This document shows, one piece after another, positions 35,366 to 48,100 of a stretch of DNA of 64,000 nucleotides. Both the position numbers and the translations under genes were made by a program. Position 1 is the first letter of the stretch. Each line of letters starts with the position of its first letter. The notes under the pieces are model-generated. The model made no database searches and had not been told where the DNA came from. It saw only the letters and a program-made list of their open reading frames with translations. Source of the stretch: Neodiprion pinetum (lineage: Eukaryota; Arthropoda; Insecta; Hymenoptera; Diprionidae); assembly GCF_021155775.2 (NCBI RefSeq), contig NC_060232.1:37755089-37819088 (forward strand), written 5' to 3'.

Positions 35366-38300
35366 CGATGTGAATTGCCGACACGATATTTGAAAGTGGT
35401 GAAAATCTGAGCCGGTTGATTCCGTCTGTCGGCATTGGGAGAAATAATAACGCTGAATTGAGTGAGTAGGCTGCTGGTGTTTCAGCCGCTGCGGATAGCG
35501 AGGAATTTTCGTATTTGGCCGTTGGCCAATCCGCGGCACTGACCGACGGTCAAGTCTTGCAAATGGTTATATTATATCAGACGGAGGAAAAGCTGCGACA
35601 ATCTGCGGAATTTTCTTTTTTCTTTCATTTTTTTTTTCATCCCTCTCTCTCTCTAGGTCAAAAGAAAAGAAAAAAATTCCCCGTCACACTTTCGGCGAGA
35701 ATTAGTCGCCTGAGCGCTAATTGCGCGTTGCAGTTAGCCGAGCGCTTTAAGCTCGCGGCTTACGAGCTGTGGCAAAAAGCCGCGGGTGAAAAAAGAGCGA
35801 ATTATGTACTTCAAGGTAACGCTGCAAGTCCTCGACACGGGGTTTAATAACCGCTAACGAATTCTAGCTGTCCGCGTGTTTTTCGCGGTTTTAATCAAAA
35901 TAGAATGCCTGTAACGTGCGAAATTTATACACGCGTCGGGCCGAGTTTATCAAAATTTTTCAGCTTCGTGATTCTGCGACTGTTATGTACCGTACGTACC
36001 TTGAAGACGATCGAGACTTTAGAGCTGTTCAAATGGTATGGTATGAAACCGGCGCGAAACAATCGCAGTATTCATTGGCAGACTGCCTAGTTGGCTCTGA
36101 TTGAAAATAAAACATTTCTAGATGGAATTTCGCTCGTCGAAAGTTTACCACTTCACTCCGCCCCCTTCGGTAAACGTTGTGTTGGCACAATGTACGCGGA
36201 TGTCGCATTATTTATAACACCGCCAGCCTATAACTATGCGTCCGGAAATCGAACCGGCAATATTAATTAACTTTTGAAGTGATCTCGGTCGGTCGGAACG
36301 TCGGTTACTTGCGCTTTTTGCTGCCGGTGATTGAAAACTGTTATTCCGAGTCTTTTGTCCCGCTCTTTCGCAATCGGATTGTATTCTCGTTACATTACTG
36401 TGCAGCATTCTCGATTTTAAATTTTTACCATTTTTTACGAAAATTTTGATCGATTCGAGCTGTGGTGTTATGATTTTAACAGAGACTAAATGATGTAAAG
36501 GACGAGGTTGGAATGTAGAATTAGGGATGTTGGTTGGTGAAAAATCGATACTCTTTATTCATTCTATTACGAAATAGTCGTGGATTGAATAATTATGAAA
36601 TTTTTACATTTGCAAACTAATATCATAAGATATCAAATCGAAAGAAAAATGGAAAACACTGAATTTATAAACAAAAGCTTAGATGTCGATGCTTTGTTTC
36701 AAACCGCTCCAAGTCGTTAGTAGATTCGTCCGATTTCACTCTGTCACGATTCATTTTACTCAGAAGACTATTTTTCACAAAGCTGCTGAAACAGATTCTC
36801 TATTATCCAGCAAACAATTCAATATTACCGTTTTTTGATCACAATCAATACCCGTGCAATGTTATAAAATTAAATATTCAACGATACAAACCTCAGGATA
36901 AAAAGTATTTCAATGAATTTGTACAAAATAATCTTCTGAATAAAATGAGCTGTCTTACAGTGATATCGATCGAATCCACCATATTTTTAACCATACTGAA
37001 GCAATTTGAAAGAAAGCACCGATATTTAAGCTTCCGTTTACAATTCCAGTATTTTCTAGTCATGTCTTTTCAAAGGCGTCCTTATAGTTTACAAGTACAA
37101 TGATTTGACGAAAACTTAGAGCTCGAATATCTCGTAATAAAATTAGTAAAAATTATTGATTTTTGGCCAAAACAACGTCCTAACGCGTCCAGTGCAAACA
37201 GCGACGTAGAAATTCCCCAGGAATGATCGATCGGTGTACACATGATCGCGGAACGAATTACTCCGGAGTTAAATGCTCGTCTTCCCGAATTTGCATAATA
37301 CGCTCGTGAACCGTCCATGCGCACGCGATATAATTCTGATAGCCTGCATCGCGATCATCATAAAACGCACGAAATAAGCTGGAGGTATCAAAAAGCGAAC
37401 ACGCGATTTTCCCTGAATTCGTATTGCGGTTGCGCCCAATGAGGCTTATAGAAATGCGTGCTGGGTAATTATAAACACACATATTCCGTGCTTTTTCGTT
37501 TATACACGCCGTAGGCGAGAATATGTGTACGGAGGGGGCGAAATTAACCGAAATTAAATACATGTTTCCTCAAATTTACGTTATACGTACATGCCATCAA
37601 ACTCCCTTGATATTGGATCCCCTGCGTATTATATTATACAATATTTATCATCCACGCACGCTGAAAACCTTCGATTATATCCCGGGAACCGTCACACGTA
37701 TCGGGGTATAAATTTTTCAACCGCGTAAACAGAGCCTTTTTTTTTTTTTTTTTTTCTCATTCTACTCGAGACTGGGAGGCATGACCAAATATCAAGTGTC
37801 GTATTTTCTGCTCAAATTACGTCAAGTAGAGTGACACAAGTGAGTTATGAAAAGAGAAAACTTATTCCTCGAGCTGGGACCGCCTAAAATGTTTAGCAAT
37901 CATATCACAACGAAGATTTCGGATTTATCCATATTTAGCAGCCTTTTATGTGATATCTTCGTTAATATTGCTCTAAACGGCGTGAAATTTGGTCAGAATC
38001 TTTGCTTTTTAACGAGAAACACGCGCACTAGAAGTCGATCCGAGTACGTTTGTAAGCCAGCCTTGTTTCAAATCTCTGGGATTACCAGATCCCGAACAGC
38101 TGACGCGAACCGATCGCGAAGGCATGCGAATGAAACTCTGATCATAGTTACGAAAATCTATTCTTCATTCCTGGGAAACGATAAAGAAGGAAAAAATAAA
38201 AAAATAAAAAAAAAAAAGAATGAAGTAAAATCGCAAAAATTTAGTGCAAAACTACGTTTTCCCCCGCAAGGTTGCTTGCCGTCCATGCGGTTACCCCCGC

Positions 38301-38458
38301 CGCGTATAACGCAAGGTGTTACAGATCACCCGAGGCGCGCGTAATGTCTTCGGCGTCGTTTGACCCAATTGGATCGACTCACGGGGCACCACGTTGGACG
38401 GTGAGGTGACATGCCGCGCGCACCGTCTCGGACAAGGTTAGAAGGTGACCCTGGCGCT

Positions 38459-38604
38459 TATAAATAGGCCCTGAGAGGGTCGGCGAGGTCCGGGAGGGCC
38501 GAGCAGGCTAAAGATCATCTCTCGTCGCCCGGCTTGCGGACGCTCACGAGAGTCAACCTTTCATCCTTTTTTCGTCCCCCCCCCTTTTTACTCAGGGTCC
38601 AGAT
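38459..38604 (+). promoter_or_regulatory. TATA-box promoter with putative non-coding first exon
   Basis: TATAAATAG at 38459-38467 sits in a GC-rich block (38330-38560) that stands out from its AT-rich surroundings. Transcription would start near 38490. A consensus donor GTGAGT follows at 38605, so a first exon of about 115 bases without a good ATG frame is plausible. The next well-bounded plus-strand exon seen is at 59740, implying a 21 kb intron if they belong together; that link is inference. Confidence 0.45.
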
Positions 38605-40173
38605 GTGAGTCAGAACAGGGTAGATGCTCCGGGTAATTCGGCGCTAAGGAATTCCCGAAAAAACAAAAAGCTTGCAAATTGTTTGCAAGAATATATTTAA
38701 GACAGTTGGGTAGTGAATGTTGCAGTGACGTTGACAGGAGTTTTATCACCGAAATCATCGTCGGTACGATTGTAGGTATATAATTATATCTTATATTATA
38801 TATATATATATTGGTATGTATATATAGCTGATATCATACCAATTTGAGCTTACTCTTGTCTTGTTTAATTGCCTTTGAATTGTATCTAAATCAATCACTT
38901 CTGTGATTATACGTGAATTGTTGAGTCATCCGTTGAATTATAGGCAATTCATTCGTAGTTTCATTCGTTTCAATTTACAGGGATATATCACGATGGGAGT
39001 GAAATTTCGTGTCCAATTTCCGGATGATATGTTCAGCAATCGTAATTACAGATTTAAAATATGTGACATTCGATCCGGAAAAACATTCGCAGCTAGAACG
39101 ATTTTTGTCTGGTGGGTAAAAAAAAGATGAGCGGATTTTTGAACCAGTTCTTCGTAACTTTTGGCTCGAGACCGGCGAGCCCTTGATGTGTAACAAAATC
39201 AGATTCGGTAATCTTTTTGTCCGTATCGCTTGATCTGCTGCCGAGGCTCATCATCGGAGACTCTCCGCAGAGCTGATAACCGGGTAGATCCTTGCGTGGT
39301 GGGGGGGTTAAAAAGGTTGAAGGGATCTAAAGCGGTAGATTTGTCGTAGGATAAGAATTTTTTTTATACCGATCGTCGTGTTCGCCTCGACAATTTCGAG
39401 GTTGGCTTCTCCTTTCGCCTCTGATACAAGCAACTACGCGTTACGCAATATTGCAGTTAACCGGAAGCCCCGACGTATCCTTAAACGGATTTAATTTTTT
39501 TCTCCGCTAATTTTCAGCACGGATCTCTGACCCCAGTTTCCAGCTGCTTTGAGAGAGAAAGAGAGAGAGATTCTGCGGCTTGACCTTGTCGGCATGAATT
39601 CTGCAGACTATTGGCATTCCCGACCTGCGCCAAATTCCGCCTCGTTTATTCGATACTCGCCCTCTAATCCCTGCGCAGCAGATCCGATCTGTTTACACAT
39701 TTTGAGATATTACTACGTGATGTAATTTTCCGGGAATACTTCATCCCCGGGGAAATTAATCGAGTTTAATGTCCGATAAGCGGCCTGATATATGTATGTA
39801 TAATATATATACTGAAATGGAACAGTTCAGCCTTGCGAACCCCGCTCAAAGTAATCAGGCGATTGGTTTTTGCGCCATCCGGTTGCCCCGTCGTGATATT
39901 CGCTAGTTCCTTGCACGAAGAAATGAATAGTCTTCTGTGGTATATACAGTATACTGTGTAACAAAGAGGCAAACTCGGTATTTTCGGGCCGAGCGTAAGT
40001 TTGCAATACGAGTCGTAGGCGAGCCGAAGATGAATATTGCGAATACGCGAGGCGAAAAGACCGTTGCCTCCTTGTTGCAGACGTTTCTTTTTATAAAAAG
40101 AGTACGTTACGCGTTTTTTCACGAAGCACGAAATTGAGGTTAGGGTTGCGTAATGTCAGATTCGTTCGCGACA

Positions 40174-40253
40174 GCGCATGCGCGAAGTGCGGAAAATACC
40201 ACCTTTAACTCCTAGTACTTAAAAGTGGTATTTTCTGTACTCCGCGCATGCGC
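40174..40253. repeat. 35-bp-arm palindromic hairpin element
   Basis: Left arm 40174-40208 (starting GCGCATGCGCG) and right arm 40219-40253 (ending CGCGCATGCGC) are reverse complements with about four or five mismatches and a 10-base loop. The arms share GGAAAATACCAC / GTGGTATTTTC. The size and near-symmetry suggest a palindromic MITE remnant or a structured transcript. Confidence 0.75.
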
Positions 40254-41779
40254 ATTCGCAGACTCACTCGACTGTCGTAGAAACGGGTAATTTTTGTACG
40301 GAAAACACGCATTGAAAAACCCGTGAAACATTCTCGCGTTATGTAAAAATATATAAATACAAGATTCCTGGTTTTCTAGTCTTCTATAAATTCGTAATAC
40401 ACAAGTTTCGATACGAAATCTACGTGAGGCACTCCAGGCGGGCTTAGGATTAAAAGTTTTGATATCTGATCCGATATTTTTTAGATTTAAAAATGGCGCC
40501 CAAAGACATGTTGATTTTCAAAAATCACAAATAAAACTAAATTACTCGCAAGAATTTAACGAAAAAAAATAGAGTGCCTTTTAGAGTTGAACGACAATTT
40601 ACAAAATCGCGGACAAAATTCAAGAGGCGAGGATCAGACTCTGTTGGATTTGGCGTGGAATGCCCGATAGATAATATAATACCGCGGGGAAGGTTTCTGA
40701 TGGAAAGCTTGTCAATCACTACTCCTTTCACCGTGTTTGCGGAATTCTATAAGTCCGAGGGAAACGGGGATTTTCTCATCCCTTACCTACCGACTTCTCG
40801 TGCGGGGGGTTTTAAATTTCCTCAAAAGTCACGAGCAGACATCCTCTTGTCTTTTGATAGAACTCGTTTTATGCCTCAAGCAACAATTCATCGCGGTAAT
40901 TTAAGCGAAACTCTAAAGAAATGCGCTCCATCCGGAGTGCGTAGAATCGGTTAAATTAAATGAAATTAAATAATCCAACAGTCGGAACGTGCACGTGTAT
41001 CACCTTTGGCGTGGGTGGTATTCACTAAATATTCGCGCCATTATTATCAGCATCCGAAAGTCATCCACCTTCTTAAAAGCTTAGCTTCCAGAGCTCGACG
41101 TTGTTTAGCATAACTCAAAAGCGGTTGATTCTCGTCATCGTTTTTACAAAAATGAACTGAAAATCTTTGCGAAAAGAATTTTTTCTGCGAAACTTGTCGA
41201 GAAACTTTGACATCGTGTGTTGGAAACTACATAAAAACAAAAAAAAAATCTTGTTCACAGTTTTGAACAATGAAGAAATCACCATTCCGTAACTCAAGTT
41301 GGAATGACTTTTGAGCTATTGATAATGAGTTTGGGGATTTTAGAAAAATCTTTATTATTTTATATATTTTTAATTTGATGCTCGCTGTATTATTCGAAAA
41401 AAAACTAATTAATAATTATACGTCATTGCTATGGTGGCAAATGAAAATGTAATAGTCGAGAACTTGACACTTTAAAGAAAAACAAAAAAAATGCGGTGCG
41501 AACCTCTATGGAATATTTTTTCGTATCAATATGACACTATTTTATGTCAGTCTAATAAGAATGACGAAAAACAAGCCATTTTCGATCAAGTCGATTATTT
41601 TTCAAACTCGATTGTTTTTTTCTTGAATAGGTAAAGTATAAGTTATTATCATTGTCTTACTTACGAAGAACCTATTTCACATAATAAGTGAAAGATAAAT
41701 GAATATTTTCACCTTATATTGAAAGATATTTTGCATGAAACTATAAATTATCAAAAACCTTTCCGCTATTAAGACGACA

Positions 41780-42195
41780 TACTGAGAAAAATTTCATTCG
41801 TTACAGTAACGAGAAAAGTTCAGTAAAACAGGCGTCGTTAAAAAAACTGTTTCAACATTGTTGGAATTACGAAAAACGATGTAAGCCTAACCATTTTGCG
41901 CTATCGTCGATTCTTTTTTGGCAATTGCAACGCAAAATCAGTTTGTGGGGTTTACTCTACTTTTTTAGTTAAACAAGGCATTAACGTCAATTTATTCTTG
42001 CACAAGCACTAAATTTTCGCAACGGTTGCAAGAAAATCTAGCAACAGTGATCGTAATGAGAAAGAATAGTAACAGATACCAGACTTTCCGGTAAGAGCTA
42101 GAAAACTAATTTTCATTTTCTACCTAGAACTATATTTTTCGACCGTGGTAAAAAATGAAAATAGTTAAGGACCGAGCGGTAACCGGAACTAAGAA
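41780..42195 (+). mobile_element. MITE-like dispersed repeat, copy B (longest)
   Basis: Starts TACTGAGAAAAATTTCATTC, then GTTACAGTAACGAGAAAAGTTC and TGTTGGAATTACGAAAAACG, and ends in the same AAAATGAAAATAGTTAAGGA and CGGTAACCGG tract as copies A and C. It carries about 150 extra internal bases compared with copy C and no recognisable transposase frame, as expected of a non-autonomous element. Confidence 0.72.
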
Positions 42196-42449
42196 TTTAA
42201 AAATTTGATCTTCTCATGCACCGTTTCAAAAAACTAATTAATATTTACCGATTCAATCGAGTCGTGTTCGATTATTTTTTCGGACCAAATTAATGGCTCA
42301 GTGGCCATCGCTGCAATCTAACACAACCTTTGGCCCATCGAACTCTGTCCGACGATCAAATTCCGAATTGTCGAGAAAAAATGCTTCTCTCGTCGTCGAC
42401 ACCGGCAATTATTTACATCCTACGCTAACCAGATCCGAAAAATGTAATC

Positions 42450-42830
42450 CGAATGACGATTTATTCTCTCCTCGCCGATTTCGAGCTTGCGATTCGTCCC
42501 CTGACCGAGCTTGCACCCTCGGGCACGGGGGCACGTCGTCGACCCCCGGATAAGAAGAGTCGTCGTCGTCGTCGTCGTTGTCGGCGGCGGCGCCGTGCCA
42601 CGCCCTCGCAAAGTGTCCGGCGTCGCGACGCCGCCGCCCCGCACCCTCACACTTCGTTCGCCGCGGCGGTGAACGCCTGCAAGCTCGAATCTCCGAAGCC
42701 AGTTCGAAGCCAGCCTCACGGCGGACAACAGCGTCGAAGCCGACCGCACGCGCCGCATTTCGAACCCGCAAAATCCCTGATACAAGAAGTGGAAAACCCC
42801 GCGCGGTCCGAGAGTCGCCCTTAACTTTCA
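42450..42830. other. GC-rich CpG block with open frames on both strands
   Basis: Markedly GC-rich, with a GTC/GAC run at 42562-42580 and GGCGGCGGCG after it. Frames longer than 120 codons are open on both strands, which is what low stop-codon density gives. The encoded Arg/Ser/Pro- or Asp-rich peptides match no family. It may be a CpG-island promoter or an exon of an unrecognised transcript; strand undecided. Confidence 0.3.
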
Positions 42831-43475
42831 ACCCTTGTTTTAATTTTCCTCCATCCCCTCTAAAATCAAACCTCACCTTTCGAGACATACTTTTTTTTCC
42901 ACCTTTCGCACGATCTTTTTTCCGATCCTCTCCTCGTCCACCCACCAACCCCTCACCCCTCCCCCTCCCCACCCTTTCTTCCATCTTCCACGATTTTTCA
43001 CCCCGACGTTACGACTGTCGTTTCTCTTTTTCTTTTTTACTTTCACTTATCCCAACGAGAATCGCAGGGTGCGTCGCGTAGCTGTGCAGTGAATTGTGCC
43101 GCTGGGTTTTATTTGTAATATATTTGTTTACCTGTTCGATTAATGAAAAATAAATACCTAATTACAATATTAAATTATAGTTTAAGTGTACCACCGATTT
43201 TAGACCGTAATTCGATGGTAAAATTTTCTTCGGCATCCACCTGCAAAAACTATCGTTGTAATATCACTTGTCCGATTATCAACTGTTTCATCGATCTCAT
43301 TCAGAATCCACTACAGCGCAGTTTTTTTTGTATTGTAAATTGCACATTCTGCAGAGAAAGTATATATAGATATTTTTTTTTTCCCTCAAACTCGGTGATA
43401 CAATTACCGAAGCTGTTTAGGTTTGTTGAAATTTCTTTTCGATTGTCGACTCGGTTCCTTTTCTTTTTTTTTTTT

Positions 43476-43493
43476 TTTTTTTTCCCTTCCGAG
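43476..43493. repeat. Poly-T tract
   Basis: About eighteen T; one of several A/T homopolymers in the right half. Confidence 0.85.
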
Positions 43494-45080
43494 TTTCAAA
43501 TATCTTCGGAAAAGTAGCTTTCGTACACATGCCGAACATAGAAGGAATTTGGGTTTCTTTTTTCTCGTCGAGATATCAACCAAACGAATACTTTGTTCGG
43601 GTTAGATATCATCGAATATTTTTTTTACCATGCTTGTAATATCCGCAGCAGGAGAAAAATGATTCTTCTAAATTTTCCTCTTCGTAGTCACGATACGAAA
43701 TATTTTTCAAAAACTTTTTTTCGAAACCAAAACCGGCTCACATCGCTGTGTTACGATCGATCTTTCACTTTCGTTTTACAAGCTGCGACGATTCGTCGAC
43801 AACCGAAGAATTGAAAAATGAGATTCGTTAAGTCCGAATCTCTTCCCCCGTGTCAGTGATTATTTTTTCATTAGCCATGAAAAGTCGGGTGAGAATCTCG
43901 GGGAAAAAAATAATTGCGATGCAATAAAATCCATGGCTATTCTCGTCTGCGAAAAAGAAAAAAAAAACGAGACAGAGAGAGAGAGAGAGAGGAAAAAAAA
44001 ACAGCCAGCAGTCGTTTCTGAGCTTAATGAAAATGAGAGAAGAAGAAGTTTGAACCAAAGAAATGGAAAAAAAAAAAAAAAAGAAAACTATTACCACCGA
44101 GAAACGACAAGAGAGAGAAAAAAAACCGTTTAAGATACACACAGTTTGAAATGTATAAGAACCAGGTCACGCAGTCGAAAAACAAATCCGACGTTCCATT
44201 CACCGGTTCATTCATACTTACGCGGATGAATTTAAAAAAGAAGAGAAGAACCATGACCATCGGTCGTTTTTCGATTATATATCGATGAGATGACTCATCG
44301 CCTGAACCGCGAGATGTGTTTATTATCTTTTCTTCGCCCCGTCTTATGTAGATCAAGTTTGTTCTTCCCGATACATTTACGCTTAATCAGAGTATATTAC
44401 ACGATGCAGGGTTATATAGATCGCGTGGTATTGAAAATTTTTCACGATTTTTCATCCGACACTTCGTGCATAGTGAGCATCTTTGTCACGGGCAAAAAAA
44501 TTTACGAGATTTTTTTAATAAAATTACGACTTTCAACTTATTCGAGTATGTCAAACTTATCGGATACAATAAATTCGCCCGTGTGATTTCAGTGAGACGA
44601 AATATTGACGTTTTGGTTTTTTTTTTTCTCATTTCCCAGCTGCGAATTTTGGAATGATTATTGCGTTGTATTATTAATATGCATATGTTTTACGAATAAT
44701 AGCTAGTCGATTGAAAGGATAAAGAGAAAGGATGCTCGACACACGGACTTCTTGATATTTCGTACAATGAGAACCGAACAGTATAACTTGTAATATCGTA
44801 TCGAGTATCAGCGCTGATTGATACATTGTTTTCAAGATAAAAATTGAATTGTAAAAAGTTTGTGTGAAAGCTATCGGAGTGTGTTTGGTATATTATCAAT
44901 TACTCGTACGGACATTTTCACGTCCTCTTCGCAGTTTCGTTTTCATACACTACACGTGTTCGCGTATTGATAAATCGTAATAATAATAACAACAATAATA
45001 TTAATAATAATACATTGGTGAACAATCGCAAAATATTATTTCCATTCACTTGCCATTGTTATAATCTGACTAAAAAAACA

Positions 45081-45111
45081 AAAGAAAGAAAGAAAGAAAG
45101 AAAGAAAGAAA
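45081..45111. repeat. (GAAA)n microsatellite
   Basis: About seven GAAA units preceded by an A run. Confidence 0.9.
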
Positions 45112-48100
45112 ATTAAACGTACATTAAAATAAAAAGTGAAATGCAATTTTTTTTTTTTTTTTAATAGTTTCAACGTTCCTCTGGCGCTTAAAAAATTGAA
45201 ATCTAAGTGATATTGTTGTACGTTATTCGTCCGGCTGTTGGGTCCAGAGATCGGCGAAGGGAAAGTGAATATTACAACAAACAGTGCATATAATCCAGTG
45301 CAGATTTGGGAGGATCAAGTTCGTCGCCGAAAAAGTGAGTAAAGCTTTTTTGAAACAACGAAACAGAGCGGAATAAAAACAAAAAAAAAAAAAACGAAAG
45401 CACTGTATGGTGTTAAAATATCGCTGCATTGCAACGGAAATCTGGGTGTATTCTGTTTTTATATTTTCTTTCGAAACGAGCTTGCAATGAGAAGGAATGC
45501 CGTGCCATTCCAAATTGTTAAGCTTCGCCCGTAATCTCCTGGCTACGTATACGTATAAACAAGTGTATAACTGGGAAAATATGCAACGGTCGAGTCGTAA
45601 AATTGCACGCGAAGTCTGCGATTCCATTCGTGTTTCTTGATTTTGCGATTTTTAAGACCGTGTAAAATCAATTAGATTCACGAAAAAAAAAAACGAGAAT
45701 CAGGGCTTGCAAAGTGAAATTTAAGTTCATAGCATTTTTTTTCTCATCGTAAAAAGAAACTGAAATTTGTATCGTGAAATAAAAAACGTTCATTTCTGGA
45801 TAATTTTCGACAGATTTATATTCGTAAATGTAAATATTTCGTAGTTTATACATTTTGTTTTTTTTTTTTCCGATCAAGTTCACATTTGATTTGTGAACAG
45901 ATCGTTTTTGTTTTTCAAACGATGCGCGAGGCCGTTTATTATAACCGTTGACAATTAATCGTCACACAACGTTCTTCTGATCAACCGAGATACTAATTGA
46001 AAAGGGGAAAAATTCATCGAAGGAAATTCGTGAATGAATTTATTTGAAAAAGAAAACGAGCTATCGATACAAGTTACGTGATCAAATTGTACGAATCGTT
46101 CGTGTTTGACAAAAAGAAGGAAAGAATGATACAACAATGCAGATGCAATGATGTAACTTCGCTTTGATGATTAATCGCGAAAAGGTTTTTTTTTTTTCAA
46201 TATTTGATACTCGTATTTTTTAAATATTATATCTTGTATAATCGACGAGCTTATTGTTTAACTAAATTGTACTTGACCGTAGAATTTAGACGCCTTAGTC
46301 ACAGCTATTTACCTTTCGTCTGGTCATTAATTTTTCTTTTACCATTTTTTCATCCATACTGTGTAATACATGCACACATGTCAGGGCGTTTCATAAAAAT
46401 GGCACCCCTTAAAAAGATTGTTACGGTTGAAATAAAAAGCTTCTGGCAAAAGATGAGCGTTCTACGTTACATAGAAGATCGCGCTCAGTTGATTTTCACT
46501 TTTACGAATTTTTTTCTTTTTCAATTTACGAAGTGTCGCGAATAAAATTGTTGTTCTATCGATCACATCAATCACAATATCGATTCACGTCACAAAGAGG
46601 ACACACGATTGTAATATCAAGTTTCCAGTTGATATTTGAGAAGCGTATCTGACGATATTTTCATTATTAATTCAATCTCGCAAAATAGTTGTAATTTAAT
46701 ATGAACTTTTAATTTAGGAAAATAAGATTTCCGGATGATATATCGTGTTACGGATCGTGATCTTTGGGCTGAACGTAAATGTCAGGAATGAAATCATAAT
46801 TAAAGTGCTACAACGTGTTTCATCGCAAATTAAAAAAAATGTGAAAAATAAGAAGAGTGAAAAATCAATTGAACGCGATCTTCCACCTAACGTAGAATGC
46901 TATTATTTTCAAAATATTCACTTCTTGAGGGGCGTCACGGTAGAAAATCATAGATTGTTATTTTCCGTAACACCTACAGTAAAAACGTCGAAAAAAATTC
47001 CCTAAACAAAAATTGACCAACCTTACGCTATACATATATATATATATATTTATACGTAACGCATCGTATTATTCTAGGATGAATTTTGGTCGCACTATTG
47101 AACAAAACTTGCGAGGAATTTCGTTTTTTAAAAAAGTAAAGTGTGTCGCGGGCATATTTAAGCATTGCGGATGAATAAATTCAGCCCGGCGAAGAAAACG
47201 TTTTGTTGTGACAATTGTGACACCTTGGTTTACGCCTGGCGAGCTTTCGCCAGCAGCCGGGCTTGGCATGAACTATGCTTATTATTAAACACGTGCCTTA
47301 TGCACGAATATATGCCAGAGCTGGGCACCTGAAATGCCTGAGTATCTGCACGTCTATGTGTATGTGTATATATATATATATATAACATTCACAGCATCCG
47401 AGTGACTGGATTCTAAAAGCTAGAGAGCCTAGAGTCTAGACGTTATATATCCGTTTTCAGAGAACTGCGTCGAGAAGAAGAAAAACCCGATTTCCAATAT
47501 CGCGGAGCCAATTTTAATGGGGTAACTTCGGTTCGTTAGACTTTTGTTTTTTTTTCCAAAAATATTCCACGCGGATCGTTTCAGGCGATTATTTTTCAAT
47601 TTTTTTTTTTTTTTATTGATTCTTAATTAATTTTTTTTATTGGCTACATGTACTGAAAATTGGAGCCTTATAATTTGTTAATTACTCGATGAAACGAAAT
47701 CGAGTCAATTTAAGTTAGATTCTGTAATTTAAAATCATGAGAAGTCGCACCAAGTCACTAAAGGCTGACTGAAGTTTCTGGAAAACTTTAAAAAGCCTGA
47801 CAATGTCGTCTAAATTCAAGCGATGTCACTTCAAGTTGTTTGTCTTCACTCAAATTCACTCCGTTCAATTGATCTCTTGAAATGATTCCTTTATTTGCCG
47901 TTCCTGCAGTCCGTTGCTCAACAAAAATCAGGATCAAACACAGTGGAAAAGGTTAGAATTATTTCTTCTCCAGTCGAGACTTGATCGAATCGTAGAAACG
48001 CTCTTTGCGATTTTGATTTGATGTTTCTTATTCCCATTTCCTCTTCTTTTCATTGCTCAACGGTCAGACACGTTTTTTACGTACACTTCGTAACTCGTTG

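Larger units (their letters stand above)
33480..38400. other. Non-coding stretch between two putative promoters
   Basis: No gene recognised. It includes one inverted-repeat element copy (34483-34613), a short perfect hairpin (35337-35365) and a GC-richer patch at 35480-35860 without a recognisable product. Confidence 0.45.

Noticed and set aside
35733..35815. Possible exon (LAERFKLAAYELWQKAAGEK) between an AG and a GTAACG
   Set aside because: The acceptor lacks a pyrimidine tract and there is no neighbouring exon to join; probably chance in a GC-richer patch.
36236..36265. tRNA-like B-box (GGTTCGATTTC on the minus strand)
   Set aside because: The T-arm does not pair properly and no A-box or acceptor stem could be found at the right distance.
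37847..38344. 165-codon plus-strand frame before the TATA promoter
   Set aside because: Contains a Lys run from poly-A, shows no family match, and lies upstream of the likely promoter.
42409..42984. 191-codon minus-strand frame and a 167-codon plus-strand frame in the GC-rich block
   Set aside because: Both strands are open because stops are rare in GC-rich sequence; peptides are low-complexity Arg/Asp/Pro runs with no homology I recognise.
45223..45627. 134-codon open frame on the minus strand
   Set aside because: Phe/Cys-rich composition from A/T runs, no family resemblance, no splice or promoter context, and expected by chance in a region this long.
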